A stretch of DNA of 64,000 bases from Specibacter cremeus (lineage in GTDB: Bacteria > Actinomycetota > Actinomycetes > Actinomycetales > Micrococcaceae): contig NZ_RWKQ01000020.1 of the NCBI RefSeq assembly GCF_003946885.1, forward strand, positions 1 through 64,000. The letters are read 5' to 3'. Below the pieces are notes generated by a model. The model did no database searches. It saw nothing but the letters and a program-made list of their open reading frames with translations, and was not told the origin of the DNA. The translations under genes were made by a program, and so were the position numbers. How positions within the stretch are numbered: the stretch's first letter is position 1; each line of letters starts with the position of its first letter. Shown in pieces: positions 34,828 through 42,379 of the stretch.

Positions 34828-35580
34828 ATGACCCAGCAGTTCTACGTCTCACCCGAACAGGTCATGAAGGACCGGGCCGATTTCGCCCGCAAGGGCATCG
34901 CCCGGGGCAAGTCCGTCGTCGTCGTCACCTGCGAGGACGGCATTGCGCTTGTGGCCGAGAACCTGTCCCGGTCGCTGCACAAGATCGGTGAGATCTACGA
35001 CAAGATCGGCTTCGCCGCCGTGGGCAAGTACAACGAGTTCGAGAGCCTGCGCCAGGCCGGGGTCAGGTACGCCGACGTGCGCGGATACTCATACGACCGC
35101 GACGACGTCACGGCCCGCGGACTGGCCAGTGTGTACGCGCAGAGCCTCGGGGCGGTGTTCACGGCCGAGCAGAAGCCGTTCGAGGTGGAACTGGCCGTCG
35201 CCGAGGTGGGTGCAACCCAGGCGGGGGACCACATCTACCGGCTCACGTTCGACGGCTCCATCGCCGACGAGCACGGTTTCCTGGCCATGGGCGGGCAGGC
35301 CGACGCCGTCCAGGCGCGCCTGTTGGAGCACTGGCGCCCCGGTGCGCCGCTGGCCGTGGCCCTGTCATGGGCGGTGGTGGCGCTGGACGCGCCCCGGCAG
35401 GCCGGCGGCCTGGCCGGTGCGCTGGCGCCCGAAATGTTGGAGGTGGCGGTGCTGGAACGTGACACCCCGGCACGCCGCGGCACGCACCGGGCGTTCCGGC
35501 GGCTGGCCGACGACGAGGTGGCCGCGCTGCTGGCAACGGGCGCCGGCACGGACACCGCCGTCGGACAGGGCGGGGAGTAG
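34828..35580 (+). CDS. prcA: 20S proteasome alpha subunit PrcA
   Basis: 250-aa subunit of the outer rings. The N-terminus [20 protein letters not shown] forms the gate; [25 protein letters not shown] and [21 protein letters not shown] are characteristic of actinobacterial alpha subunits. It lacks the catalytic Thr. The C-terminal third ([25 protein letters not shown] to [11 protein letters not shown]) is more variable. Its ribosome site GGGAGG lies inside the end of prcB, so the two subunits are produced together in 1:1 ratio. Confidence 0.97.
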   Translation: MTQQFYVSPEQVMKDRADFARKGIARGKSVVVVTCEDGIALVAENLSRSLHKIGEIYDKIGFAAVGKYNEFESLRQAGVRYADVRGYSYDRDDVTARGLASVYAQSLGAVFTAEQKPFEVELAVAEVGATQAGDHIYRLTFDGSIADEHGFLAMGGQADAVQARLLEHWRPGAPLAVALSWAVVALDAPRQAGGLAGALAPEMLEVAVLERDTPARRGTHRAFRRLADDEVAALLATGAGTDTAVGQGGE

Positions 35581-35582
35581 CG

Positions 35583-36953
35583 GTGGACCGGCGCATCTTC
35601 GGCATCGAGACGGAATTCGGGATCGCCTATTCCGCGCCCGGCGGGCGGCCGCTGTCCCCGGAGGAGGTGGCCCGCTACCTGTTCCGCAAGGTCGTCAGCT
35701 GGGGGCGGTCCTCCAACGTGTTCCTCACCAACGGCGCCCGGCTGTACCTGGACGTCGGCTCGCACCCGGAGTACGCCAGTGCCGAGTGCGACAGTGTTGG
35801 GCAGCTGATCACCCACGACGCCGCCGGGTCGTTGGTCCTGGGCGACCTGGTGGCCGAGGCGCAGCAGCGGCTCATACTCGAGGGATTCGACGGGCAGATC
35901 TTCCTGTTCAAGAACAACACCGATTCGGCCGGCAACTCGTACGGCAGCCATGAGAACTACCTGATCAGCCGGCGCGGCGAGTTCACCCGGCTGGCCGACA
36001 TCCTGATCCCGTTCCTGGTCACCCGCCAGCTGATCGCCGGGGCCGGCAAGGTGCTGTCCGCCCAGCAGGGCGGGCTGTACGCGTTCTCCCAGCGCGCCGA
36101 CCACATCTGGGAGGGCGTCTCCTCGGCGACCACGCGTTCCCGGCCCATCATCAACACCCGGGACGAACCGCACGCCGACGCCGAATTCTACCGCCGGCTG
36201 CACGTCATCGTGGGCGACTCGACCATGAGCGAGACCACCACCATGCTCAAGGTCGGCACCGTGGACCTGATCCTGCGCATGGTCGAGGCCGGCACGATCA
36301 TGCGCGACCTGCGCATGGAGAACCCCATCCGCAGCATCCGGGAGATCTCGCACGACCTGACCGGCCGGCACCCGGTGAAGATGGCCACCGGCAAGACCAT
36401 GACGGCCATCGACATCCAGCGTGAATACCTGTCCCGGGCCGTCGGCTTCGTGGCCGCCAACGGCGCCCACACGCCACTGGTGCCGCGCATCCTGGACCTG
36501 TGGGAGCGCACCCTCGACGCGGTCGAATCCGGCGACCATTCCGGCATCGACACGGAAATCGACTGGGCCATCAAGAAGAAGCTGCTCGACGGCTATGCGG
36601 CGAAGCATTCGCTGGCGCTCGGAACGCCGCGCATCCAGCAACTGGACCTGACGTACCATGACATCTCCCCGACGCGCGGGCTGTTCAACCTGTTGCAGGC
36701 CAGGGGCCGCACCGCGAGGGTCACGACCGATGCGGCCATCGCCGAGGCCGTCGACGTCCCGCCGGCCACGACGCGGGCCCGGCTGCGCGGCGATTTCGTC
36801 CGCCAGGCCCGCGACGCCGGACGCGACTACACGGTCGACTGGGTGCATCTGAAGCTCAATGACCGTTCGCACCAGACGGTGCTGTGCAAGGACCCGTTCG
36901 CCAGCGAGGACGAGCGGGTCGACGAGCTCATCGCCTCCCTGCACCTGCCGTAA
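35583..36953 (+). CDS. pafA: Pup ligase PafA
   Basis: 456-aa ligase that uses ATP to join the C-terminal Glu of Pup to lysines of target proteins. It is homologous to Dop: [36 protein letters not shown] with the catalytic Asp in [46 protein letters not shown]. The C-terminal domain is [32 protein letters not shown] 35583 lies 2 nt after the prcA stop, preceded by GGGGAG. It completes the set mpa-dop-pup-prcB-prcA-pafA. Confidence 0.97.
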   Translation: MDRRIFGIETEFGIAYSAPGGRPLSPEEVARYLFRKVVSWGRSSNVFLTNGARLYLDVGSHPEYASAECDSVGQLITHDAAGSLVLGDLVAEAQQRLILEGFDGQIFLFKNNTDSAGNSYGSHENYLISRRGEFTRLADILIPFLVTRQLIAGAGKVLSAQQGGLYAFSQRADHIWEGVSSATTRSRPIINTRDEPHADAEFYRRLHVIVGDSTMSETTTMLKVGTVDLILRMVEAGTIMRDLRMENPIRSIREISHDLTGRHPVKMATGKTMTAIDIQREYLSRAVGFVAANGAHTPLVPRILDLWERTLDAVESGDHSGIDTEIDWAIKKKLLDGYAAKHSLALGTPRIQQLDLTYHDISPTRGLFNLLQARGRTARVTTDAAIAEAVDVPPATTRARLRGDFVRQARDAGRDYTVDWVHLKLNDRSHQTVLCKDPFASEDERVDELIASLHLP

Positions 36954-36960
36954 CGGCCCC

Positions 36961-37033
36961 CGGTGGTCGAGCGTGTCGAGACTCCCGGTGGTCGAGCCTG
37001 ACCAGGGATTTCGACAAGCTCAATCACCGGTGG
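36961..37033. repeat. dispersed GGTGGTCGAGC(C)TGTCGAGAC repeat copies
   Basis: Two direct copies (36962 and about 36987) and an inverted variant (TTTCGACAAGCTCAATCACC, from about 37009) follow the pafA stop. Non-coding. They may act as a transcription barrier before the FKBP gene. Confidence 0.75.
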
Positions 37034-37137
37034 TCCAGCCTGGTACAGCAAGCGTCCAGACTTTGCCGCTAAGCTGGTCGGGCCCGCCGGGACCGCCACG
37101 CCGGGCCTGACCCCACGTCTCCAACGAAAGTGATTCC

Positions 37138-38106
37138 GTGCGCCGACTTCTTGCGCTGTTGCTACCCGTCCTGCTGTTGCTGACCGCCTGCGGTGGCGGC
37201 CAGGCCACGCCGTCGGCGTCGCCCACCGCCACGACGACCGTGCCTGCGGCCAATGCCCAGGCGTTGGCCTCGGTGCAGGTGGTCGACGGCGGCAAGGGCA
37301 AGGCACCGAAGGTCACCTTCGACAAGCCGCTGGCCATCAAGGCCGAAGCGATCCGCGTCATCACCAAGGGCACCGGCGCCGTCGTCAAGGACGGCCAGTC
37401 CGTCGTGCTGCGCCAGGTCGCCTACAACGCCGACACGGCCGCGCTGGAGGGCGAGAACTTCACGAAGCCGGCCGGCCAGGACTTCGTGTTCAACGCCAAC
37501 TTCAAGGAGACCTTCCCGCTGGTGTACGGCGCCTTCGTCGGCGCCACCGTCGGATCCTACGTCGCCTACGCCACCCCGGCCACCCCGGCCGTCGCCGGCA
37601 GCACCGCCGCGCCCAACCAGCCCGCCCAGCCGGCGTCCGTGAGCGTGTTCTACATCGAGTCGGCCAAGAACCCGCCGGCCGTCATGGGCCAGGATGACGT
37701 GAAGAAGCTGGACGCGGCCGGCGGCCTGCCGACGGTGACGTTCGACGCCAAGGGCGTCCCGGGCGTCACCATCCCCAAGAAGACCGCCCCCGCCGACCTG
37801 GTCGTGAAGGTGCTCTCCGAGGGCACCGGTGCGGTCGTCGCCGAATCAGACACCATCACGGCCAACTACACCGGCTGGCAGTGGGCCAACGGCACCAAGT
37901 TCGATTCGTCCTGGGACCGCGGCCAGCCCGCAAGCTTCAGCCTGAAGCAGGTCATCTCCGGCTGGACCAAAGGCCTGGCCGGGCAGAAGGTCGGCTCGAA
38001 GGTGCTGCTCGTCATCCCGGCCGCCATGGCCTACGGCGACAGCCCGTCCTCCGGCCAGCCCGGCGGTCCCCTCGTGTTCGTCGTCCAGATCGTGTCCAAG
38101 AAGTAG
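37138..38106 (+). CDS. exported FKBP-type peptidyl-prolyl isomerase lipoprotein
   Basis: 322-aa lipoprotein. The signal peptide RRLLALLLPVLLLLTAC has lipobox Cys at 18. Two FKBP-like domains: the first (about 60-180) has lost most conserved residues, while the second (about 215-322) is well preserved (TITANYTGWQWANGTKFDSSWDRGQP, LKQVISGWTKGLAGQKVGSKVLLVIPAAMAYGD, GGPLVFVVQIVSKK). It assists folding of proteins outside the membrane. The GTG start follows AACGAAAG. The partner cytosolic FKBP follows after 32 nt. Confidence 0.92.
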   Translation: MRRLLALLLPVLLLLTACGGGQATPSASPTATTTVPAANAQALASVQVVDGGKGKAPKVTFDKPLAIKAEAIRVITKGTGAVVKDGQSVVLRQVAYNADTAALEGENFTKPAGQDFVFNANFKETFPLVYGAFVGATVGSYVAYATPATPAVAGSTAAPNQPAQPASVSVFYIESAKNPPAVMGQDDVKKLDAAGGLPTVTFDAKGVPGVTIPKKTAPADLVVKVLSEGTGAVVAESDTITANYTGWQWANGTKFDSSWDRGQPASFSLKQVISGWTKGLAGQKVGSKVLLVIPAAMAYGDSPSSGQPGGPLVFVVQIVSKK

Positions 38107-38138
38107 TACCGCAACCCCACCAACCATTGAGGAGCATC

Positions 38139-38537
38139 ATGTCCTTCGGAACCCGCAACTTTGACCGCCAGAAGCCGGAGATCGACTTCCCGGACCACGA
38201 CGTCCCCACCGAACTGGTCATCGAGGACCTGATCGAGGGCACCGGCACCGAGGTCGTCGCCGGCAGCACCGTGTCCACCCACTACGTGGGGGTCGCCTTC
38301 TCCACGGGCGAGGAGTTCGACTCGTCCTGGAACCGCGGCACGCCGCTGGAGTTCCGTGCGGGCATCGGCCAGGTCATCCAGGGCTGGGACCAGGGCCTGC
38401 TCGGCATGAAGGTCGGCGGCCGCCGCCGGCTCGAGATCCCCTCGGAGCTGGCGTACGGTTCCCGTGGCGCCGGCGGAGCCATCGGCCCGAACGAGGCGCT
38501 CATCTTCGTCGTCGACCTGGTCGGCGTGCGCAACTGA
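38139..38537 (+). CDS. cytosolic FKBP-type peptidyl-prolyl isomerase
   Basis: 132-aa single-domain FKBP. It has no signal peptide. Conserved binding-pocket residues are visible: THYVGVAFSTGEEFDSSWNR, VIQGWDQGLLGMKVGGRRRLEIPSELAYG, EALIFVVDLVGV. GAGGAG is well placed before the ATG. With the lipoprotein FKBP it makes a pair for the two sides of the membrane, and the two genes are probably one operon. Confidence 0.94.
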   Translation: MSFGTRNFDRQKPEIDFPDHDVPTELVIEDLIEGTGTEVVAGSTVSTHYVGVAFSTGEEFDSSWNRGTPLEFRAGIGQVIQGWDQGLLGMKVGGRRRLEIPSELAYGSRGAGGAIGPNEALIFVVDLVGVRN

Positions 38538-38552
38538 GCCGTCCCGGCCAAG

Positions 38553-38558
38553 TAGGCT
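38553..38558 (+). promoter_or_regulatory. leaderless -10 box, pafBC
   Basis: TAGGCT, 6 nt, GTG 38565. No ribosome site between. Confidence 0.6.
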
Positions 38559-38564
38559 GAGGGC

Positions 38565-40670
38565 GTGCCCGAAAGAATCCCCGCCGCCGAACGCCTGCTG
38601 AACCTGGTCATCGCCCTGCTCGGGTCCCGGTATGGGCGCAGCAAGGCGTTCATCCGGGGGCGGGTCAACGGATACGCGCCCGACCCGCGCGGGCTGGACC
38701 CCGTGGGCGCGTTCGACCGCGCCCTGGAGCGCGACAAGGACACGCTGCGCTCGCTCGGCATCCCGATCATCACCGAACGGCACAGCGAGTTCGACGACGA
38801 GGACTCGTACACGTACCGGATCGACCCGGCGCAGTACGCCGTGCCCGACGTCCGCCTGGACGGGGAAGGGCTGGCGCTGCTCACCGTCGCCGCCCGCGTC
38901 TGGGGCCAGGCCTCGTTCGGGCCGGCCGCGCGCGGTGCCCTGCGCAAGTTGGCGTTGCGCTCCGGCGTTGCCCTGCACGACGACGACACGAGCGTCCGGT
39001 CCCGGATCCGCACCCGGGAACCCGCTTTCGACCCGTTGTGGACCGCCCTGGCCGGTGGGCACCGCGTCACGTTCGACTACCGCCGCTCCGGCGACGCGAC
39101 CGTCACGGAGCGCACCGTGGAACCGTGGGGCCTGGGCAACAAGTACGGCCAGTGGTACCTGAGCGGCCGCGACGTGGCCGCGGGTGGGGAGCGGCTGTTC
39201 CGGCTCTCCCGCATCGTGGCCGGCGTCACCATCGACACCCGCGCCGCGTTCGAGCGGGACCCCGGATTCCGGATGGCCGACGTGCTGGCCCGCCTGGGCA
39301 CCGGCACCCCCCACACCGCCCTGGTCGACGTGCCGGCCGGGACGAACCAACGCCTGCGCCACGAGCCCCGGACCGTGGCCGTTGACGGCGCCCCGGACGG
39401 CTGGGACCGGCTCGAGGTGACGTACCGCGACGTCGAGTTGATGGCGGACGAGTTCGCCTCCCTCGGCGCCGCGGCCCTCGTGCGCGAACCCGACGACCTG
39501 CGCCGCCTCGTCGCCGGGAAACTGCACGCCGCCGCGGCCGCGTCCGCGGTGGACGCGACGGCCGTGGAGCTCACGGGCCGGCCGCGTCCGCGTGCCGTCC
39601 ACACCGCGGACTCCAGGGACAGGCTCGTGCGGCTGCTGGCCATGGTGCCGTTCCTGCTGGCCAACCCCGGCATCAGCGTGGCAGCCGTCGCCGCCGAGTT
39701 CGACCTCGGCGAGGCCCAGCTGAAGAAGGACCTGGACCTGCTCATCATGTGCGGGCTGCCGGGCTACTATCCGGGCGACCTGATCGACATCACCTGGGAC
39801 GACGGTGTCGTGTTCATCCGGGACGCGGACGTGCTGGCCAGGCCGCTGCGCCTGTCCCAGGATGAGGCCTGTGCCCTGCTTGTGGGCCTGGCCGCGCTTG
39901 CCGCGCTGCCCGGCGGCGACGCCGCCCTGCTGGAGCGGGTGCGCGGGGAGGTGCACGCTGTGGCCGGCGACCTGGCCTGGTTGGGCGACGCGGTGGCCGT
40001 CGAACTTGTCCCGGACACCACGGCGGACACCCTGCGCCGGTTCCAGTCCCTCGTCGACTCGGGGCACGCCGTGGAGCTGGGATACATGGCGGCAGGCCGC
40101 GAGACGGTCGGCGTGCGCGTCGTCGAGCCCCTGGCCCTGTTCTCCATGGATTCGGCCTGGTACCTGCACGCGTGGTGCCGGGATGCCGACGGCTGGCGCA
40201 ATTTCCGGCTCGATCGCGTCATCTCGCACCGCGAGCTGGACGAGCCGGCGACGAGCCGGCACGCCACCGTGGGTCCACCCGAGGGATCCCTGTACGCTCC
40301 GGGCCCGACGGACACCGAGGTCGTGCTCCTCACGGATCCGCGTACCGCCGACGCCGTGACCGACGCGTTCGGCGGCCGGCAGACCAAGGCCGGGGCCGGC
40401 GTCGTCGGCGTCAACCTCCTCGTCGGCAGCACGGCGATCGTGCCGCCGCTCATCGCCCGGCTCGGCGGCGCGGCCCGTGTCGGGGGACCGGCCGACGTCG
40501 TCGCCACCACGCGCCGTTGGCTCGCCGACGCCGTGGCCGCCTACCCGGTGGTCGAGCCCGCGGTGGTCGAGCCTGTCGAGACCCCGGTGGTCGAGCCTGT
40601 CGAGCCCGCGGTGGTCGAGCCTGTCGAGACCCCGGTGGTCGAGCCTGTCGAGACCCCGGAAGGGGAGTGA
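38565..40670 (+). CDS. pafBC: fused PafB-PafC DNA-damage regulator (two WYL domains)
   Basis: 701-aa natural fusion of PafB and PafC, which in mycobacteria are two proteins forming a heterodimer that activates the RecA/LexA-independent damage response. First half: winged helix (RIPAAERLLNLVIALLGSRYG), WYL domain with KYGQWYLSGRDVAAGGERLFRLSRI (about 190-214), then a WCX part. Second half: HTH with VAAVAAEFDLGEAQLKKDLDLLI (about 366-388), WYL with AWYLHAWCRDADGWRNFRLDRV (about 527-548), WCX. Fusion is known from Arthrobacter. The last 40 residues (VVEPAVVEPVETPVVEP and on) are translated from tandem copies of the dispersed repeat. GTG 38565 fits a leaderless message. Confidence 0.95.
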   Translation: MPERIPAAERLLNLVIALLGSRYGRSKAFIRGRVNGYAPDPRGLDPVGAFDRALERDKDTLRSLGIPIITERHSEFDDEDSYTYRIDPAQYAVPDVRLDGEGLALLTVAARVWGQASFGPAARGALRKLALRSGVALHDDDTSVRSRIRTREPAFDPLWTALAGGHRVTFDYRRSGDATVTERTVEPWGLGNKYGQWYLSGRDVAAGGERLFRLSRIVAGVTIDTRAAFERDPGFRMADVLARLGTGTPHTALVDVPAGTNQRLRHEPRTVAVDGAPDGWDRLEVTYRDVELMADEFASLGAAALVREPDDLRRLVAGKLHAAAAASAVDATAVELTGRPRPRAVHTADSRDRLVRLLAMVPFLLANPGISVAAVAAEFDLGEAQLKKDLDLLIMCGLPGYYPGDLIDITWDDGVVFIRDADVLARPLRLSQDEACALLVGLAALAALPGGDAALLERVRGEVHAVAGDLAWLGDAVAVELVPDTTADTLRRFQSLVDSGHAVELGYMAAGRETVGVRVVEPLALFSMDSAWYLHAWCRDADGWRNFRLDRVISHRELDEPATSRHATVGPPEGSLYAPGPTDTEVVLLTDPRTADAVTDAFGGRQTKAGAGVVGVNLLVGSTAIVPPLIARLGGAARVGGPADVVATTRRWLADAVAAYPVVEPAVVEPVETPVVEPVEPAVVEPVETPVVEPVETPEGE
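40546..40662 (+). repeat. tandem dispersed-repeat copies inside the pafBC coding region
   Basis: Five copies of GGTGGTCGAGCC, with units of 24 nt (reading VVEPVETP) or 15 nt (reading VVEPA). All are multiples of three, so the frame is kept to the TGA at 40668. The same unit is non-coding at 36961 and 42231. Confidence 0.92.
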
Positions 40671-40674
40671 CGCC

Positions 40675-41061
40675 ATGCCGTGGTGGTCGTGGATAGTCAT
40701 ATGGGTTGCGCTCGTGGCGCTGGCCGCGCTGTATGTGGTGCTGCTGGGCATCAAGGTCTGGCGGGATGCCGCCAAGACGATGCGTGCCTTCGACGCCGCG
40801 GGCGAGCGGCTGGGTGACTACCAGCGCGCCCGCGCCGCCCGGCTCGCCGAGGACGCGGCCGCAGCCACCCGCATCAACGCGCCGGCGCGCGACGCACCGG
40901 GGTCGGCGGTTTTTGCAACCCCCGAGGATATGAAGGATGATTACACGGCCGGCAAGGCGGCCCGGAAGCTCGGGCGGATCGGCCGGCGCGTCGCCCGCAG
41001 GACCAAACGCGGACAGCTCCAATCCTTGCGCGACATCGATGCCTTGAAAGACGTAGGATGA
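40675..41061 (+). CDS. small membrane-anchored protein of unknown function
   Basis: 128-aa protein. One N-terminal membrane helix (WSWIVIWVALVALAALYVVLLGI, about 4-26) is followed by a charged helix with KVWRDAAKTMRAFDAAGERLGDYQRARAARLAED and a basic C-terminus (KLGRIGRRVARRTKRGQL). No known domain recognised. GGGGAGT lies before the ATG at 40675. It is placed 4 nt after pafBC and 21 nt before tatA, the same place where other Micrococcaceae carry a small conserved protein, so it probably belongs to the pafBC-tat transcription unit. Confidence 0.72.
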   Translation: MPWWSWIVIWVALVALAALYVVLLGIKVWRDAAKTMRAFDAAGERLGDYQRARAARLAEDAAAATRINAPARDAPGSAVFATPEDMKDDYTAGKAARKLGRIGRRVARRTKRGQLQSLRDIDALKDVG

Positions 41062-41082
41062 ACCAAAAGGAAAGGACTTCTC

Positions 41083-41382
41083 GTGGGAAGACTGTTTGAT
41101 AGCCCGTGGGCGATCGCGATCATTGTCATCGTGGTTGTTTTGTTGTTCGCTGCACCGAAGCTTCCCGGTATGGCCCGCAGTCTGGGCCAGTCGATGCGGA
41201 TCATCAAGTCCGAGGTCAAGGAAATGAAGAACGATGGAAAGGCCGACACCGCCGCACCGGCGGCGTCGAACCCGCCGGCCGCCGAACCGCCCGTCGAGGG
41301 CCGCATCGTGAACAATCCGTCGCAGCCGGGGAATGCTGCCAGCGGTGAGGGTACCGGCACCGGTACCACTAACCAGCAATAG
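41083..41382 (+). CDS. tatA: twin-arginine translocase subunit TatA
   Basis: 99-aa pore-forming subunit of the Tat system, which exports folded proteins. A single membrane helix (AIAIIVIVVVLLFAAPKLPG) runs into the family hinge and amphipathic helix GMARSLGQSMRIIKSEVKEMKND. A Pro/Ala-rich tail ends GTGTTNQQ. GTG 41083 follows AAAGGAAAGGAC. tatC starts 6 nt after the stop. No tatB is seen in the cluster; in many actinobacteria tatB lies elsewhere. Confidence 0.94.
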   Translation: MGRLFDSPWAIAIIVIVVVLLFAAPKLPGMARSLGQSMRIIKSEVKEMKNDGKADTAAPAASNPPAAEPPVEGRIVNNPSQPGNAASGEGTGTGTTNQQ

Positions 41383-41388
41383 TCCACC

Positions 41389-42225
41389 GTGAGTGCACCG
41401 AAGGGCCGCAAGGCCAATCCAGAGGGACGCATGTCCCTCAAGGAACACCTTGTTGAACTGCGTAACCGGCTGTTCAAGAGTGCCCTGGCGCTGCTCGCCG
41501 GCGCCATCGCCGGATGGATCCTGTACGATCAGCTGTTCGCCGACATCTCCGAGCCCATTCGGAAGATCAGCCGCGATCGCGGCGTCGTGGCAACGCTGAA
41601 CTTCGACGGCGTCTCGACGTCCTTCGACCTGAAGATCCAGATGTCGCTGTTCCTCGGCGTACTCATCTCCTCGCCGGTCTGGATCTACCAGATCTGGGCG
41701 TTCGTCACGCCCGGGCTGACCCGGAAGGAACGCAAGTACACGCTTGCGTACATGTTCTCGGCGATCCCGCTGTTCCTGGCCGGCGTGTACGCCGGCTGGT
41801 TGATCCTGCCGAACATCGTGTTCGCCCTGACGTCGTTCACGCCCAGCGGCGGCTCGAACATCATCCACGCCACCGACTACCTGCAGTTCGTGACGCAGCT
41901 GATGCTGTTCATGGGTATCGCCTTCCTGGTGCCGGTGGTGCTCGTCGCGCTGAACTCGGCCCGGCTGGTGCGTGGCAAGACCATGTTGAAGGGCTGGCGG
42001 GTCACCATCCTGGCCGTCACCATCGTTTCGGCCATGGCCGCGCCGGGCGCAGACGCGTTCTCTATGTTCTTCCTGGCCGTGCCCCTGCTGGCGCTCTACT
42101 TCGGTTCCATCGGGTTGTGCATCCTCAACGACAAGCGTCGCGACCTGCGCGAGGCGAAGCGGGTCGAGGAGACGGATGCCACGGCGGACACCGGTACGCC
42201 GTTGAACGAGCTGGGCAACCTCTAG
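41389..42225 (+). CDS. tatC: twin-arginine translocase subunit TatC
   Basis: 278-aa receptor subunit with six membrane helices. The N-terminal cytoplasmic segment MSLKEHLVELRNRLFKSALA contains the conserved Glu that reads the RR signal. Later: SLFLGVLISSPVWIYQIWAFVTPGLTRKERKY, FTPSGGSNIIHATDYLQFVTQLMLFMGIAF, PGADAFSMFFLAVPLLALYFG. The C-terminal tail is charged. It forms an operon with tatA, upstream of helY as in Mycobacterium and Streptomyces. Confidence 0.95.
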   Translation: MSAPKGRKANPEGRMSLKEHLVELRNRLFKSALALLAGAIAGWILYDQLFADISEPIRKISRDRGVVATLNFDGVSTSFDLKIQMSLFLGVLISSPVWIYQIWAFVTPGLTRKERKYTLAYMFSAIPLFLAGVYAGWLILPNIVFALTSFTPSGGSNIIHATDYLQFVTQLMLFMGIAFLVPVVLVALNSARLVRGKTMLKGWRVTILAVTIVSAMAAPGADAFSMFFLAVPLLALYFGSIGLCILNDKRRDLREAKRVEETDATADTGTPLNELGNL

Positions 42226-42230
42226 CCAGT

Positions 42231-42366
42231 GGTCGAGCTTGGGCCCCCGGTGGTCGAGCTTGTCGAGACCCGGGAGCGGGCCCCCGGTGATTTCGACAAG
42301 CTCAATCACCGCCGCGGGGACAAGCCCAATCACCGCCGCGGGGACAAGCTCAATCACCGCCGCGGG
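42231..42366. repeat. dispersed repeat copies and a 24-bp tandem triplet before helY
   Basis: GTGGTCGAGCTT copies at about 42231 and 42249 are followed by three tandem 24-bp units (ACAAGCTCAATCACCGCCGC GGGG type, about 42295-42366), the middle one with a single C/T change. These are the inverted variant of the same family. The last unit ends 2 bp before the -10 box of helY. Confidence 0.85.
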
Positions 42367-42367
42367 A

Positions 42368-42373
42368 TAGGCT
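42368..42373 (+). promoter_or_regulatory. leaderless -10 box, helY
   Basis: TAGGCT, 6 nt, ATG 42380. Confidence 0.6.
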
Positions 42374-42379
42374 AGAGGC

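Noticed and set aside
40546-40662. Short regular repeats considered as a CRISPR array
   Set aside because: Units are contiguous, 15-24 nt, without unique spacers, and lie in an open coding frame.
38031-40775. 914-codon open frame on the minus strand opposite pafBC
   Set aside because: Shadow of pafBC codon use; low-complexity composition, with LDRLDHRG repeats being only the reverse of the dispersed repeat.
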